A stretch of DNA of 64,000 nucleotides, taken from positions 186,001 through 250,000 of the forward strand of contig NZ_AKJW01000018.1 of NCBI RefSeq assembly GCF_000282135.1, read 5' to 3'. A program made the position numbers and the translations under genes. This document shows positions 8,510-18,348 of the stretch, piece by piece (position 1 is the stretch's first letter; each line of letters begins with the position of its first letter). The notes under the pieces are model-generated. The model saw only the letters and a list, made by a program, of their open reading frames with translations. It made no database searches and was not told where the DNA came from. The stretch comes from Herbaspirillum sp. CF444 (GTDB lineage Bacteria > Pseudomonadota > Gammaproteobacteria > Burkholderiales > Burkholderiaceae_D).

Positions 8510-10096
8510 ATGTCTGGAGTTGCCATGTCTGCCGTAACCGGTAGCGCCGAACCGGCGCTGGAACTGAGCGGCATCCACAAAGCATTCCCCGGCGTCAAGG
8601 CCCTGACCGATGTCGGCCTGCGCCTCTATCCCGGCGAAGTTCATACCCTGATGGGACAAAACGGCGCCGGCAAGTCGACCCTGATCAAAGTGCTGACCGG
8701 CGTGTACCCACCCGACAGCGGCCGCATCCTGCTCAAGGGCCGCGCGATCCAGCCCGGATCCACGCTGGATGCGCAGCAGCTCGGCATCAGCACGGTGTAT
8801 CAGGAAGTGAACCTGTGCCCGAATTTGTCCGTGGCCGAGAATGTTTTCATCGGCCGCTATCCACGCAAGTGGGGCGGCTTCGGTCCCATCGACTGGACCA
8901 CGATGCAGCGCCGCGCGACCAAATTGCTGGCCAGGCTCGATTTGCATATCGACGTGCAAAAGCCGCTGTCCTCGTATCCCTTGGCGATCCAGCAGATGGT
9001 GGCGATCTCGCGCGCGGTGAGCGTGTCGGCCAGCGTGCTGATCCTTGACGAACCTACATCCAGCCTTGACGAGGCGGAAGTGCAGTTGCTGTTCAAAGTC
9101 CTGCGCAGCCTGCGCGACGAAGGCATGGCGATCCTGTTCGTCACGCACTTCCTCGACCAGACCTACGACATCTCGGATCGCATCACCGTGCTGCGCAACG
9201 GCGTGCGCGAAGGCGAGTATGCCGCCAGCGAACTGTCGCGCCTCGACCTCGTCAACAAGATGGTCGGCACGCAGATCGATGCCACTGCAGCAGGCAATGC
9301 CTTGGCTGCCAACGCCCACATCACGCCGGCCGCCGGCGACGGCGAAGTGTTCCTGCAAGCGCGCGGACTCGGCCGCAAGGGCGCGCTCGCGCCGCAGGAC
9401 CTGGATTTGCGCGCCGGCGAAGTGTTCGGCCTGTGCGGCTTGCTCGGTTCGGGACGCACCGAGACGGCGCGCTTGCTGTTCGGCGCCGACAAGGCGGACA
9501 GCGGCACCATCAGCATCAAGGGCGAGGCGCTGAAGTTCTCGACGCCGCGCGATGCGATTTCGGCCGGCATCGGTTTCTGCTCCGAAGACCGCAAGACAGA
9601 AGGCGCGATACTGGAATTGTCGGTACGCGAAAACATCATCCTCGCGCTACAGGCGCGCAACGGTTTGCTGCACGTGATTCCGCGCAAGCGCCAGCAGCAG
9701 ATCGCCGCCGACTACGTCAAATGGCTGGGCATCAAGACGCCCGACATCGATACCCCGATCGGCTCGCTGTCCGGCGGCAATCAGCAAAAGGCATTGCTGG
9801 CGCGCTGGCTGGCGACCGATCCCGACATGCTGATCCTGGACGAACCGACGCGCGGCATCGACGTGCGCGCCAAGCAGGAGATCATGGATTTCGTCATGGC
9901 GCTGTGCCATAAAGGCATGGCGATTCTTTTCATTTCTTCCGAAATTCCCGAAGTCCTGCGCTGCAGCGATCGCATGCTGGTGTTGCGCGACCGCGAGGGT
10001 TGTGGCGAGTACCTGCGCGGCGAGCTCGACGATGCGTCGGTGCTGCAGGTGATTGCGGGCGAGAGCGTCGGCAAGAGCGTGGGAGAAGCAGCGTGA
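8510..10096 (+). CDS. ytfR: Sugar ABC transporter ATP-binding protein (YtfR type)
   Basis: This is a 528-residue tandem ABC ATPase of the sugar (Mgl/Rbs/Ytf) class. The first domain has Walker A GQNGAGKST near residue 51 and Walker [13 protein letters not shown]; it lacks a canonical LSGGQ, with SSYPLAIQQMVAISRA in that place. The second domain has a degenerate Walker A (GLLGSGRTE), the signature [15 protein letters not shown] and Walker [13 protein letters not shown]. This asymmetry is normal for the family. The ATG at 8510 or the one at 8525 could each start it, both with a GGAA/GGAG five bases ahead. Its stop overlaps the start of the permease gene. Confidence 0.93.
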   Translation: MSGVAMSAVTGSAEPALELSGIHKAFPGVKALTDVGLRLYPGEVHTLMGQNGAGKSTLIKVLTGVYPPDSGRILLKGRAIQPGSTLDAQQLGISTVYQEVNLCPNLSVAENVFIGRYPRKWGGFGPIDWTTMQRRATKLLARLDLHIDVQKPLSSYPLAIQQMVAISRAVSVSASVLILDEPTSSLDEAEVQLLFKVLRSLRDEGMAILFVTHFLDQTYDISDRITVLRNGVREGEYAASELSRLDLVNKMVGTQIDATAAGNALAANAHITPAAGDGEVFLQARGLGRKGALAPQDLDLRAGEVFGLCGLLGSGRTETARLLFGADKADSGTISIKGEALKFSTPRDAISAGIGFCSEDRKTEGAILELSVRENIILALQARNGLLHVIPRKRQQQIAADYVKWLGIKTPDIDTPIGSLSGGNQQKALLARWLATDPDMLILDEPTRGIDVRAKQEIMDFVMALCHKGMAILFISSEIPEVLRCSDRMLVLRDREGCGEYLRGELDDASVLQVIAGESVGKSVGEAA

Positions 10097-11205
10097 GTGC
10101 ATCAATGAATTCAAATCTGGTTTCCGGGCAGGACAAGAACGATACCGCCGGCTGGCGTGGCCTGCTGTCGGGGTTGCGTCATGCTTTGCGCCACCCGCTG
10201 GCGCGTCCGCTGGGAGCGCTGGCGGTGCTGCTGCTGATCGACTTCTTCATGATCCCGGGTTTCTTCCGCATCGAGTTCAAGGACGGCCATCTCTACGGCA
10301 GCGTGATCGACATCGTCAACCGCGCGGCGCCGCTGATGCTGGCGGCGCTGGGCATGACACTGGTGATCGCGACGCGCGGCATCGATATTTCGGTGGGCGC
10401 GGTGGTGGCGATTTCCGGCACGGTCGCGGCGATGCTGATCGGCGGCACCATGGTGATGCACAACGGCGTGCAGGAATATGCCAGCAATATTCCCATGGGC
10501 TGGGCGATTGCCGCCGCCATGGGGGCGGCGATCCTGTGCGGCGCGTGGAACGGCCTGCTGGTGGCGACGCTGGGTCTGCAGCCCATCATCGCGACGCTGA
10601 TCCTGATGGTGGCCGGGCGCGGCCTGGCGCAGCTGATGACGGACGGCCAGATCATCACGGTGTACTACAAGCCGTTCTTCTATCTCGGCAGCGGCTATCT
10701 GTTCGGGTTGCCGTTTTCGCTGTTCATCGTGGCCGGCATGTTCATCGTGCTGGCGCTGCTGATGCGCAAGACGGCGCTGGGGCTGTTCATCCAGTCGGTC
10801 GGCATCAACCCCGTGGCGTCGCGCCTGGCGGGCATCCGCACGGCGGCGCTGATCTTTTTCGTCTACATCTTTTGCAGTGCCTGCGCCGGCATGGCGGGGC
10901 TGATGATCAGCGCCAACATCAAGAGCGCCGACGCCAACAATGCCGGTCTGCTGCTGGAACTGGACGCCATCCTGGCCGTGACGCTGGGCGGCACCTCGCT
11001 GGCGGGCGGCAAGTTCAGCCTGGTCGGCAGCGTGATCGGCGCACTGATCATCCAGGCGCTGACTTACACCATCTACTCATTGGGCGTGCCGCCGGAAGTC
11101 AATATGGTGGTCAAGTCGGTGGTGGTGTTCCTGGTATGCCTGTCGCAGTCGCCGGAGTTTCGCCGCCTGCGTTTTCCCTCTTTTGCAAGCAAGTCGGTGA
11201 AATGA
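10093..11205 (+). CDS. ytfT: Sugar ABC transporter permease (YtfT type)
   Basis: This is a 370-residue BPD_transp_2 permease with about ten membrane segments. It carries the family blocks MLAALGMTLVIATRGIDISVGAVVAISGTVAAML and LAVTLGGTSLAGGKFSLVGSVIGALIIQ (quoted in parts of the read-through). The GTG at 10093 is the likely start: it overlaps the ATPase stop in a GTGA arrangement and has GGGAGAA five bases before it. An ATG four codons later (10105) is the alternative. It pairs with the YjfF-type permease to form the membrane channel; the 3' end overlaps yjfF by 4 bp. Confidence 0.92.
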   Translation: MSASMNSNLVSGQDKNDTAGWRGLLSGLRHALRHPLARPLGALAVLLLIDFFMIPGFFRIEFKDGHLYGSVIDIVNRAAPLMLAALGMTLVIATRGIDISVGAVVAISGTVAAMLIGGTMVMHNGVQEYASNIPMGWAIAAAMGAAILCGAWNGLLVATLGLQPIIATLILMVAGRGLAQLMTDGQIITVYYKPFFYLGSGYLFGLPFSLFIVAGMFIVLALLMRKTALGLFIQSVGINPVASRLAGIRTAALIFFVYIFCSACAGMAGLMISANIKSADANNAGLLLELDAILAVTLGGTSLAGGKFSLVGSVIGALIIQALTYTIYSLGVPPEVNMVVKSVVVFLVCLSQSPEFRRLRFPSFASKSVK

Positions 11206-12248
11206 TGAAAAGCGCTTCTTTTTCTTTCCGTAGCCTGCTGGCGACGCCGTACTTCACCTCGCTGATCACCGTCGCCTTGCTGGTGGTGTTGTTCGCGATG
11301 GGCTCGGTCGCCTACGACGGTTTCTTTTCGGTACAGGTGGTGTTGAACCTGCTGATCGACAACGCCTTCCTGCTGGTGATCGGCATCGGCATGACCTTCG
11401 TCATCCTGTCCGGCGGCATCGATCTGTCGGTCGGTTCGGTGCTGGCCCTGACCACGATGATTTCGGCCTGGCTGCTGCAGTCGTGGCACTGGCATCCGCT
11501 GCTGGTGATCGTCTGCGTCCTGGCGCTGGGCGGCCTGTTCGGCGCGGCGATGGGCATGCTGATCCATTTCTTCAAGCTGCAGCCCTTCATCGTCACGCTG
11601 GCCGGGATGTTCCTGGCGCGCGGGCTGTGTTATCTGATCAGCATCAATTCCATCACTATCGACGATCCCTTGTATGTGGCGATGTCGCAGACGCGGCTGG
11701 AGTTGGGGTTCGGCGACGCCTTCGTCTCGCCCAGCGTGGCGATTGCGGTGCTGATGCTGGCGCTGGCGATCTATCTGGCGCATTACACGCGTTTCGGCCG
11801 CGCCGTCTACGCCATCGGCGGCAACGAGCATTCGGCCTTGCTGATGGGTTTGCCGGTCGGCCGCACCAAGATAGCGATTTACGCATTCAGCGGTTTCTGC
11901 GCGGCGCTGGCGGGTGTATTGTTCTCTTTCTATATGTTGTCCGGTTACGGCTTGCATGCGCAGGGCACGGAGCTGGATGCCATCGCCGCGGTGGTGATCG
12001 GCGGCACCTTGCTCACCGGCGGCTACGGTTATGTGGCCGGGACGCTGACCGGGGTGCTGATCCTGGGCGTGATCCAGACCTTGATCGCCTTTGACGGCAC
12101 GCTCAGCTCGTGGTGGACCAAGATCGTGATCGGCGTGCTGCTGTTCGTGTTCTGCCTGGCGCAAAGGTTGATGTCGCTGGGCGCGGCCAGGGCTTCAGAT
12201 GCGAATGCCGGCGGCGGTTCCGTCAAGCCGGCCGCGCAGGCAGCGTAG
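11202..12248 (+). CDS. yjfF: Sugar ABC transporter permease (YjfF type)
   Basis: This is a 348-residue second permease of the YtfQRT-YjfF system. The family core IGIGMTFVILSGGIDLSVGS, the cytosolic loop RAVYAIGGNEHSALLMGLPV and the late-membrane block VVIGGTLLTGGYGYVAGT are all present. The start is the first ATG of ATGATGAAA at 11202, overlapping the ytfT stop (ATGA), so translation is coupled. The reading frame stays open some 380 codons upstream through ytfT, but that part is an antisense-like Ala/Arg/Gly-rich read-through, not a fusion. The last 25 residues are an Ala/Gly-rich tail. Confidence 0.92.
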   Translation: MMKSASFSFRSLLATPYFTSLITVALLVVLFAMGSVAYDGFFSVQVVLNLLIDNAFLLVIGIGMTFVILSGGIDLSVGSVLALTTMISAWLLQSWHWHPLLVIVCVLALGGLFGAAMGMLIHFFKLQPFIVTLAGMFLARGLCYLISINSITIDDPLYVAMSQTRLELGFGDAFVSPSVAIAVLMLALAIYLAHYTRFGRAVYAIGGNEHSALLMGLPVGRTKIAIYAFSGFCAALAGVLFSFYMLSGYGLHAQGTELDAIAAVVIGGTLLTGGYGYVAGTLTGVLILGVIQTLIAFDGTLSSWWTKIVIGVLLFVFCLAQRLMSLGAARASDANAGGGSVKPAAQAA

Positions 12249-12327
12249 AAGAAAAACGCTGCAGACGCGAGTTAGGGCATTTGCGCAAAAAGTGATGTTG
12301 AAAACAATATTGGTTTCATGAAAAAAA

Positions 12328-12342
12328 TCATTAGAAATGTAT
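12328..12342. promoter_or_regulatory. Candidate GguR-type operator ahead of chvE
   Basis: TCATTAGAAATGTAT lies about 100 bp before the chvE start in a 193-bp gap (12249-12441). A 13-of-15 match occurs at 21891-21905 beside the LysR gene and a weaker one at 7163. The conserved placement suggests a regulator site, but this is pattern matching by eye. Confidence 0.4.
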
Positions 12343-12441
12343 TGCTCTAGTGGTTATCGTAGAGGCCTTGCAGAACATTAAGCCTTCCCCGCATGTTTTG
12401 CATTGCCAGTAAAACAACAAACAACTTAGGAGACAAGAAGC

Positions 12442-13515
12442 ATGAAACTCAAATCGGTATTGGCCGGGCTGACACTCGGCCTGAGCATGGGTCTGATGGC
12501 TGTGAGCGCGCAAGTCAGCGCCCAGACCAAGGGCCTGATCGGGATTTCCATGCCGACCAAATCGTCGGCGCGCTGGATCGCCGACGGCAACAACATGGTC
12601 AAGGTATTCAAGGAAAAGGGCTACCAGACCGACCTGCAATATGCGGAAGACGACATCCCGAATCAGCTGGCGCAGATCGAGAACATGGTGACCAAGGGCG
12701 TCAAAGTGCTGGTCATCGCGGCAATTGACGGCACCACGCTGTCCGACGTGCTGCAAAAAGCCGCCGACAAGGGCATCAAGGTCATCGCGTATGACCGCCT
12801 GATCCGCAACTCCAAGAACGTCGACTACTACGCGACTTTCGATAACTACCAGGTCGGCGTGCTGCAGGCTTCGTACATTGAAAAGGCGCTGGACCTGAAG
12901 GCAGGCAAGGGCCCGTTCAACATCGAACTGTTCGGCGGTTCGGCTGACGACAACAACGCCTTCTTCTTCTACAACGGCGCCATGTCGGTGCTCAAGCCAT
13001 ACATCGACAAGGGCAAGCTGGTCGTGCGCAGCAAGCAAATGGGCATGGACAAGGTGGCGACCCTGCGTTGGGACGGCGCGACTGCGCAAGCCCGCATGGA
13101 CAACCTGCTGAGCGCCTATTACGGCAATGCCCACGTCGACGCAGTGCTGTCGCCGTATGACGGCATCAGCATCGGCATCATCTCTTCGCTCAAGGGCGTC
13201 GGCTACGGTACGCCGAAGCTGCCGATGCCGGTCGTGACCGGCCAGGATGCGGAAGTGCCTTCGGTCAAGTCCATCATCCGCGGCGAACAACGTTCGACCA
13301 TCTTCAAGGACACGCGTGAACTGGCCAAGGTCACCGTTTCCATGGTGGACGCCGTATTGTCGGGCAAAGCGCCAACCATCAACGACACCAAGACCTATAA
13401 CAATGGCGTCAAGGTCGTGCCTTCCTACCTGTTGAAGCCGGTCAGCGTCGACGTCAGCAACTGGAAAGAAGTGCTGGTCGGCAGCGGCTACTACACCGAA
13501 GCGCAAGTGAAGTAA
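12442..13515 (+). CDS. chvE: ChvE-type multiple-sugar-binding periplasmic protein
   Basis: This is a 357-residue periplasmic sugar-binding protein with a Sec signal ending at SAQVSAQT. It matches ChvE of Agrobacterium and SbpA of Azospirillum in order and wording: [20 protein letters not shown] at the mature N-terminus, then [20 protein letters not shown] and [15 protein letters not shown]. These proteins bind galactose, arabinose, xylose and glucose, and deliver them to GguAB; ChvE also serves chemotaxis. AGGAGA lies about 9 bases before the ATG. It is separated from gguA by 214 bp that contain a GC-rich hairpin, so binding protein and transporter proper are probably expressed at different levels. 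Confidence 0.93.
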   Translation: MKLKSVLAGLTLGLSMGLMAVSAQVSAQTKGLIGISMPTKSSARWIADGNNMVKVFKEKGYQTDLQYAEDDIPNQLAQIENMVTKGVKVLVIAAIDGTTLSDVLQKAADKGIKVIAYDRLIRNSKNVDYYATFDNYQVGVLQASYIEKALDLKAGKGPFNIELFGGSADDNNAFFFYNGAMSVLKPYIDKGKLVVRSKQMGMDKVATLRWDGATAQARMDNLLSAYYGNAHVDAVLSPYDGISIGIISSLKGVGYGTPKLPMPVVTGQDAEVPSVKSIIRGEQRSTIFKDTRELAKVTVSMVDAVLSGKAPTINDTKTYNNGVKVVPSYLLKPVSVDVSNWKEVLVGSGYYTEAQVK

Positions 13516-13575
13516 TTCGCTTGTTCGGCTAAGTGAGTGTGGTCCGGTAGGCGCATGTCGGCCGGACAAAAAAGC

Positions 13576-13600
13576 AGCCCCGCGCCGCGCGCGCGGGGTT
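13576..13600 (+). other. GC-rich hairpin between chvE and gguA
   Basis: CCCCGCGC (13578-13585) pairs with GCGCGGGG (13591-13598) over a 5-base loop, with AG/TT able to extend the stem. Only a weak T-tract follows. It mirrors the hairpin between ytfQ and ytfR and could act as an attenuator or RNA-decay barrier. Confidence 0.55.
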
Positions 13601-13729
13601 GGTGTTTCCGGAGACGGCATCGCCGCCATTTTTTGACGGCAGATTTTTGACGGCAGATACGACCGGGAAAAACGGCCCGTGGCATCCCATCACAACGGCA
13701 GGCCGGAGCAGAAGAAGAGGTCAGAACAC

Positions 13730-15277
13730 ATGAGTACAATTCTGGAAATGCGCGGAATTGAAAAGACATTCCCGGGTGTCAAGGCGCTCAACAACGTCAA
13801 CCTGGCAGTGCGCACCGGCGAAATCCACGCCGTGGTCGGCGAGAACGGCGCCGGCAAATCCACCCTGATGAAAGTCCTCAGCGGCGTTTATCCGCACGGC
13901 ACCTATTCCGGCGACATCGTCTATCAGGGGCAGACCCGCGAATTCAAGGATATCGTCGACAGCGAAAGCGTCGGCATCATCATCATCCATCAGGAGCTGG
14001 CCTTGGTGCCGCTGCTGTCGATCACCGAAAACCTGTTTCTCGGCAACGAACAAGCCAGCGGCGGCGTGATCGACTGGGAAGTGTCTTACGCCAAAGCCAA
14101 GGAGCTGCTGGCCAAGGTCGGCCTCAAGGATCCGCCGTCGACGCTGATCACCAACCTCGGCGTCGGCAAGCAGCAACTGATCGAGATCGCCAAGGCCTTG
14201 TCGAAAGAGGTCAAGCTGCTGATCCTCGACGAGCCCACCGCCAGCCTCAACGAAAGCGACAGCGACGCCTTGCTCGAACTGCTGCTGGAACTGAAGGCGC
14301 AGGGTATTTCGTCGATCCTGATTTCGCACAAGCTCAACGAAATTTCGAAGGTCGCCGATTCCATCACCGTGCTGCGCGACGGCGCCACGGTCGATACCTT
14401 CGATTGCCGCAAGGAAGCCATCAGCGAAGACCGCATCATCCAGAACATGGTCGGCCGCGAGATGGCGGACCGCTACCCCAAGCGCGAGCCGCAGATCGGC
14501 GAGACCATTTTCGAGGTCAAGCAGTGGCGCGTGCATCATCCGATTCATCCCGAACGCGTGGTGATCAAGGACATCGACTTCAACGTGCGCAAGGGTGAGA
14601 TCGTCGGCATCGCCGGCCTGATGGGCGCCGGTCGCACCGAACTGGCCAAGAGCATCTTCGGCCGTGCTTACGGCGCCAAGATCAGCGGCGAAGTCCATCT
14701 GCACGGCAAGAAGATCGACGTCGGCACGATCCAGAAAGCCATCAACCACGGCATCGCCTACGTGACCGAAGACCGCAAGGGCGACGGCCTGGTGCTGGAT
14801 GAAGACATCAAGAAGAACATCTCGCTGGCGAACCTCGGTGCGGTTTCCGACAAGTCGGTGATCGACGAGGCGCGCGAGTTCAAAGTGGCGGACGATTTCC
14901 GCAGCAAGATGCGCATCCGCTGTTCCAGCGTGCTGCAGCGCGTGGTCAATCTGTCCGGCGGCAATCAGCAAAAGGTGGTGCTCAGCAAATGGCTGTTCTC
15001 CAATCCGGAAGTATTGATCCTGGACGAACCGACGCGCGGCATCGACGTCGGCGCCAAGTTCGAGATCTACACGCTGATCAACCAGCTGGCCGCGGAAGGC
15101 AAGTGCATCATCATGATCTCGTCGGAAATGCCGGAACTGCTGGGCATGTGCGACCGGATCTATGTCATGAACGAAGGGCAGTTCGTCGGCCAGTTCGACG
15201 CCGTGGAAGCATCGCAAGAAAAAATCATGCGTGCCATCGTAAGAAACGAGAGGAACGTGAAGAATGGAGAACACTGA
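13730..15277 (+). CDS. gguA: Sugar ABC transporter ATP-binding protein GguA
   Basis: This is a 515-residue duplicated ABC ATPase. Domain 1 has Walker [10 protein letters not shown] near residue 38 and Walker [14 protein letters not shown]. Domain 2 has the degenerate P-loop GLMGAGRTE, signature [15 protein letters not shown] and Walker [13 protein letters not shown]. The insert [20 protein letters not shown] between the domains is typical of the xylose/ChvE-linked group (XylG/GguA). The ATG at 13730 is used because the homology [20 protein letters not shown] begins there and AAGAGG precedes it. It energises uptake of sugars captured by ChvE. Its 3' end overlaps gguB by 14 bp. Confidence 0.93.
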   Translation: MSTILEMRGIEKTFPGVKALNNVNLAVRTGEIHAVVGENGAGKSTLMKVLSGVYPHGTYSGDIVYQGQTREFKDIVDSESVGIIIIHQELALVPLLSITENLFLGNEQASGGVIDWEVSYAKAKELLAKVGLKDPPSTLITNLGVGKQQLIEIAKALSKEVKLLILDEPTASLNESDSDALLELLLELKAQGISSILISHKLNEISKVADSITVLRDGATVDTFDCRKEAISEDRIIQNMVGREMADRYPKREPQIGETIFEVKQWRVHHPIHPERVVIKDIDFNVRKGEIVGIAGLMGAGRTELAKSIFGRAYGAKISGEVHLHGKKIDVGTIQKAINHGIAYVTEDRKGDGLVLDEDIKKNISLANLGAVSDKSVIDEAREFKVADDFRSKMRIRCSSVLQRVVNLSGGNQQKVVLSKWLFSNPEVLILDEPTRGIDVGAKFEIYTLINQLAAEGKCIIMISSEMPELLGMCDRIYVMNEGQFVGQFDAVEASQEKIMRAIVRNERNVKNGEH

Positions 15278-16478
15278 AATGAGCAAGAAGCCCGCATTGG
15301 AAACGATTCCTGAAGTGAAGAAGGAATACGTTGGTTTTCTCAAGAACAACATGCGCGAATACGGCATGCTGCTGTCGCTGGTCGCCATCATGGCCTTCTT
15401 CCAGGTCATGACCGACGGCACGCTGATGCAGCCGCTCAACCTGACCAACCTGGTGCTGCAGAACAGCTACGTGGTGATCATGGCGCTGGGCATGCTGATG
15501 GTGATCGTGGCCGGCCACATCGACTTGTCGGTGGGCTCGGTGGTCGGTTTCATCGGCGCGCTGGCGGCGGTGCTGATGGTCAATTATGAGATGAACTTCA
15601 TCCTCACCACCATCATCTGCCTGATCGCCGGTGCGGCCATCGGCGCGGCGCAAGGTTACTGGGTGGCGTTCTTCCGCATCCCGTCCTTCATCGTCACGCT
15701 GGCCGGCATGCTGGTGTTCAAGGGACTGACGCTGGCGTTGCTGGAAGGCCAGTCGGTCGGTCCGTTCCCGCGCGGCTTCCAGTTGCTGAGCTCGGGTTTC
15801 ATTCCTGAATTCTTTGCCGATACCGGCAGCGTGCGCCTGACTTCGCTGCTGGTCGGCGTGGCGGCGGCAGCAATCCTGTTGGCGGTGAAAGTCCACGGTC
15901 GCAGCAAGCAGGTCAAGCATGGCATGGAAGAAGAACCGGCCGTGTTCTTCCTGCTGAAGAATATCCTGTTCGCGGCGGCGATCATCGCCTTCAGCTACCT
16001 GATGGCGTCCTACAAGGGTATGCCGAACGTGCTGATCATCATGTTCGCACTGATGGTGATCTACACCTTCGTCACCAACCGCACCACCATCGGCCGTCGC
16101 GTGTACGCCGTCGGCGGCAATGAAAAAGCCGCCAAGCTGTCCGGCATCAAGACCGAGCGCGTGAGCTTCTACACCTTCGTCAACATGGGCATGCTGGCGG
16201 CGCTGGCCGGCCTGATCTTCGCCGCGCGCCTGAATACGGCGACGCCGAAAGCCGGCACCGGCTTTGAGCTGGACGTGATCGCGGCCTGTTTCATCGGCGG
16301 CGCATCGGCATCGGGCGGCGTCGGCAAGGTGATGGGCGCGGTCATCGGCGCCTTCGTCATGGGCGTCATGAACAACGGCATGTCCATCATGGGTATCGGC
16401 ATCGATTACCAGCAGGTGATCAAGGGCCTGGTGTTGCTGGCGGCCGTGTTCTTCGACGTCTACAACAAAAATAAATAA
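15264..16478 (+). CDS. gguB: Sugar ABC transporter permease GguB
   Basis: This is a 404-residue permease of the XylH/GguB type, with about twelve membrane stretches. Landmarks are [38 protein letters not shown] and [20 protein letters not shown]. The charged cytoplasmic insert near residue 220 ([17 protein letters not shown]) is usual for this group. It overlaps gguA by 14 bp. Starts at 15264 or 15279 are both possible; GGAGA lies ahead of the second. The gene is followed by a rho-independent terminator, so the dehydratase gene downstream is reached by readthrough or by its own promoter. Confidence 0.93.
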   Translation: MENTEMSKKPALETIPEVKKEYVGFLKNNMREYGMLLSLVAIMAFFQVMTDGTLMQPLNLTNLVLQNSYVVIMALGMLMVIVAGHIDLSVGSVVGFIGALAAVLMVNYEMNFILTTIICLIAGAAIGAAQGYWVAFFRIPSFIVTLAGMLVFKGLTLALLEGQSVGPFPRGFQLLSSGFIPEFFADTGSVRLTSLLVGVAAAAILLAVKVHGRSKQVKHGMEEEPAVFFLLKNILFAAAIIAFSYLMASYKGMPNVLIIMFALMVIYTFVTNRTTIGRRVYAVGGNEKAAKLSGIKTERVSFYTFVNMGMLAALAGLIFAARLNTATPKAGTGFELDVIAACFIGGASASGGVGKVMGAVIGAFVMGVMNNGMSIMGIGIDYQQVIKGLVLLAAVFFDVYNKNK

Positions 16479-16500
16479 CAAGAATTCTGCTAGAGGGGGT

Positions 16501-16534
16501 GGCTGCAAGAACATATGTTTGCAGCCGTTTTTTT
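16501..16534 (+). terminator. Rho-independent terminator after gguB
   Basis: GGCTGCAA pairs with TTGCAGCC around a short AT-rich loop and is followed by GTTTTTTT. It lies between gguB and the dehydratase gene. Since the neighbouring genes share a pathway, partial termination that sets transporter:enzyme ratios is plausible. Confidence 0.82.
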
Positions 16535-16586
16535 CAGCGTCGCCACGTCGGGAGGTGGCGATCGCACTATTCCAATGGATGAGTAA

Positions 16587-18335
16587 ATGACTATCGACAA
16601 GAAGCGTACGCTGCGTTCGGCAGCCTGGTTCGGTACGGCCGACAAGAACGGCTTCATGTATCGCAGCTGGATGAAGAATCAAGGCATTCCCGATCACGAG
16701 TTCCAAGGCAAGCCGGTCATCGGCATCTGCAACACCTGGTCCGAACTGACGCCGTGCAATGCGCACTTCCGCAAGATCGCCGAACACGTCAAGCGCGGCA
16801 TCATCGAGGCCGGCGGTTTCCCGGTGGAGTTTCCGGTGTTTTCCAACGGCGAGTCCAACCTGCGTCCGACCGCCATGCTCACGCGCAACCTCGCCAGCAT
16901 GGACGTCGAAGAATCGATACGCGGCAATCCGCTCGATGCGGTGGTGTTGCTGGTCGGCTGCGACAAGACCACGCCGGCGCTGCTGATGGGCGCGGCCAGT
17001 TGCGACGTGCCGGCGATCGTCGTCACCGGCGGCCCGATGCTGAACGGCAAGCACGAGGGCAAGGACATCGGCTCCGGCACGGTGGTCTGGCAACTGAGCG
17101 AGCAGGTCAAGGCGGGCAAGATTTCCATCCACGAATTCATGGCGGCTGAAGCCGGCATGTCGCGCTCGGCCGGCACCTGCAACACCATGGGCACCGCCTC
17201 GACCATGGCTTGCATGGCCGAAGCGCTGGGTACATCCTTGCCGCACAACGCGGCGATTCCCGCCGTCGACTCGCGCCGCTATGTGCTCGCCCACATGTCC
17301 GGCATGCGCATCGTCGACATGGTGTGGGAAGGCCTGACCTTGTCCAAGATCCTGACGCGCGAAGCGTTTGAAAACGCCATTCGCGTGAATGCCGCCATCG
17401 GCGGATCGACCAACGCGGTCATCCATCTGAAGGCAATCGCCGGTCGCATCGGCGTCGATCTGGAACTGGAAGACTGGACCCGCGTCGGCCGCGGCACGCC
17501 CACCATCGTCGACTTGCAGCCTTCGGGGCGCTTCCTGATGGAAGAGTTTTATTATGCCGGCGGCTTGCCTGCGGTACTGCGCCGTCTCGGCGAGGCCGAT
17601 CTGATCCCGCACAAGAACGCGCTGACCGTCAACGGCAAGACGCTGTGGGAAAACAACCGGGACGCGCCGATCTACAACGATGAAGTCGTGCGCCGGCTCG
17701 ACAATCCGCTGATCGACGACGGCGGCATCTGCATCCTGCGCGGCAATCTGTCGCCGCGCGGCGCGGTGTTGAAACCGTCTGCCGCTTCACCGGAACTGAT
17801 GAAGCATCGCGGCAAGGCCGTCGTGTTCGAAGACTTTGCGCACTACAAGGAACGCATCAACGATCCCGATCTGGACGTCGATGCCAGCTCGGTGCTGGTC
17901 ATGAAGAACTGCGGCCCCAAGGGGTATCCCGGCATGGCCGAAGTCGGCAACATGGGGCTGCCGCCCAAGCTGCTGGCGCAAGGCGTCAAGGACATGGTGC
18001 GCATTTCCGATGCGCGCATGAGCGGCACCGCCTACGGCACCGTGGTGTTGCACGTGGCGCCGGAAGCCGCTGCCGGCGGTCCGCTGGGCATCGTGCAGGA
18101 CGGCGACTGGATCGAGATGGATTGCGCCGCAGGCCGTCTGCATCTGGACATCAGCGATGCAGAAATGGCGCAGCGCCAGACCGCGCGCGCCGAGAAGCTG
18201 GCGCAAGTCAAACCGGCAATGCAGGGCGGCTATCAGTCGCTGTACATCGACCGCGTGTTACAAGCTGACGAAGGCTGCGATTTCGATTTCCTGGTTGGTT
18301 GCCGCGGCGCAGCCGTTCCCAAGCATTCCCATTAA
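16587..18335 (+). CDS. IlvD/Edd-family L-arabinonate (pentonate) dehydratase
   Basis: This is a 582-residue member of the iron-sulfur dehydratase family, closest in length and wording to L-arabinonate dehydratase of Rhizobium. Cluster ligands are C57 (TPCNAH), C125 (GCDKTTP) and C198 (GTCNTMGTAS). The C-terminal KNCGPKGYPGMAEVGNMGLP and RMSGTAYGTVVLH blocks are intact. It should dehydrate L-arabinonate, and perhaps D-fuconate or D-galactonate, to the 2-keto-3-deoxy acid. Its place between the ChvE/GguAB transporter and gguC supports an arabinose-type oxidative pathway. Substrate choice within IlvD/Edd sugar-acid enzymes cannot be settled from sequence alone. Confidence 0.87.
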   Translation: MTIDKKRTLRSAAWFGTADKNGFMYRSWMKNQGIPDHEFQGKPVIGICNTWSELTPCNAHFRKIAEHVKRGIIEAGGFPVEFPVFSNGESNLRPTAMLTRNLASMDVEESIRGNPLDAVVLLVGCDKTTPALLMGAASCDVPAIVVTGGPMLNGKHEGKDIGSGTVVWQLSEQVKAGKISIHEFMAAEAGMSRSAGTCNTMGTASTMACMAEALGTSLPHNAAIPAVDSRRYVLAHMSGMRIVDMVWEGLTLSKILTREAFENAIRVNAAIGGSTNAVIHLKAIAGRIGVDLELEDWTRVGRGTPTIVDLQPSGRFLMEEFYYAGGLPAVLRRLGEADLIPHKNALTVNGKTLWENNRDAPIYNDEVVRRLDNPLIDDGGICILRGNLSPRGAVLKPSAASPELMKHRGKAVVFEDFAHYKERINDPDLDVDASSVLVMKNCGPKGYPGMAEVGNMGLPPKLLAQGVKDMVRISDARMSGTAYGTVVLHVAPEAAAGGPLGIVQDGDWIEMDCAAGRLHLDISDAEMAQRQTARAEKLAQVKPAMQGGYQSLYIDRVLQADEGCDFDFLVGCRGAAVPKHSH

Positions 18336-18348
18336 GGAGTAACAAGCT

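Noticed and set aside
10053-11201. A possible fusion of ytfT-region residues to YjfF
   Set aside because: The upstream part is out-of-frame read-through with no homology; the ATG at 11202 overlaps the ytfT stop as in other permease pairs.
15225-17612. A long open frame of about 795 codons on the minus strand
   Set aside because: It is rich in His/Arg/Gln and reads as the antisense of gguB and the dehydratase; high-GC codon bias keeps such frames open.
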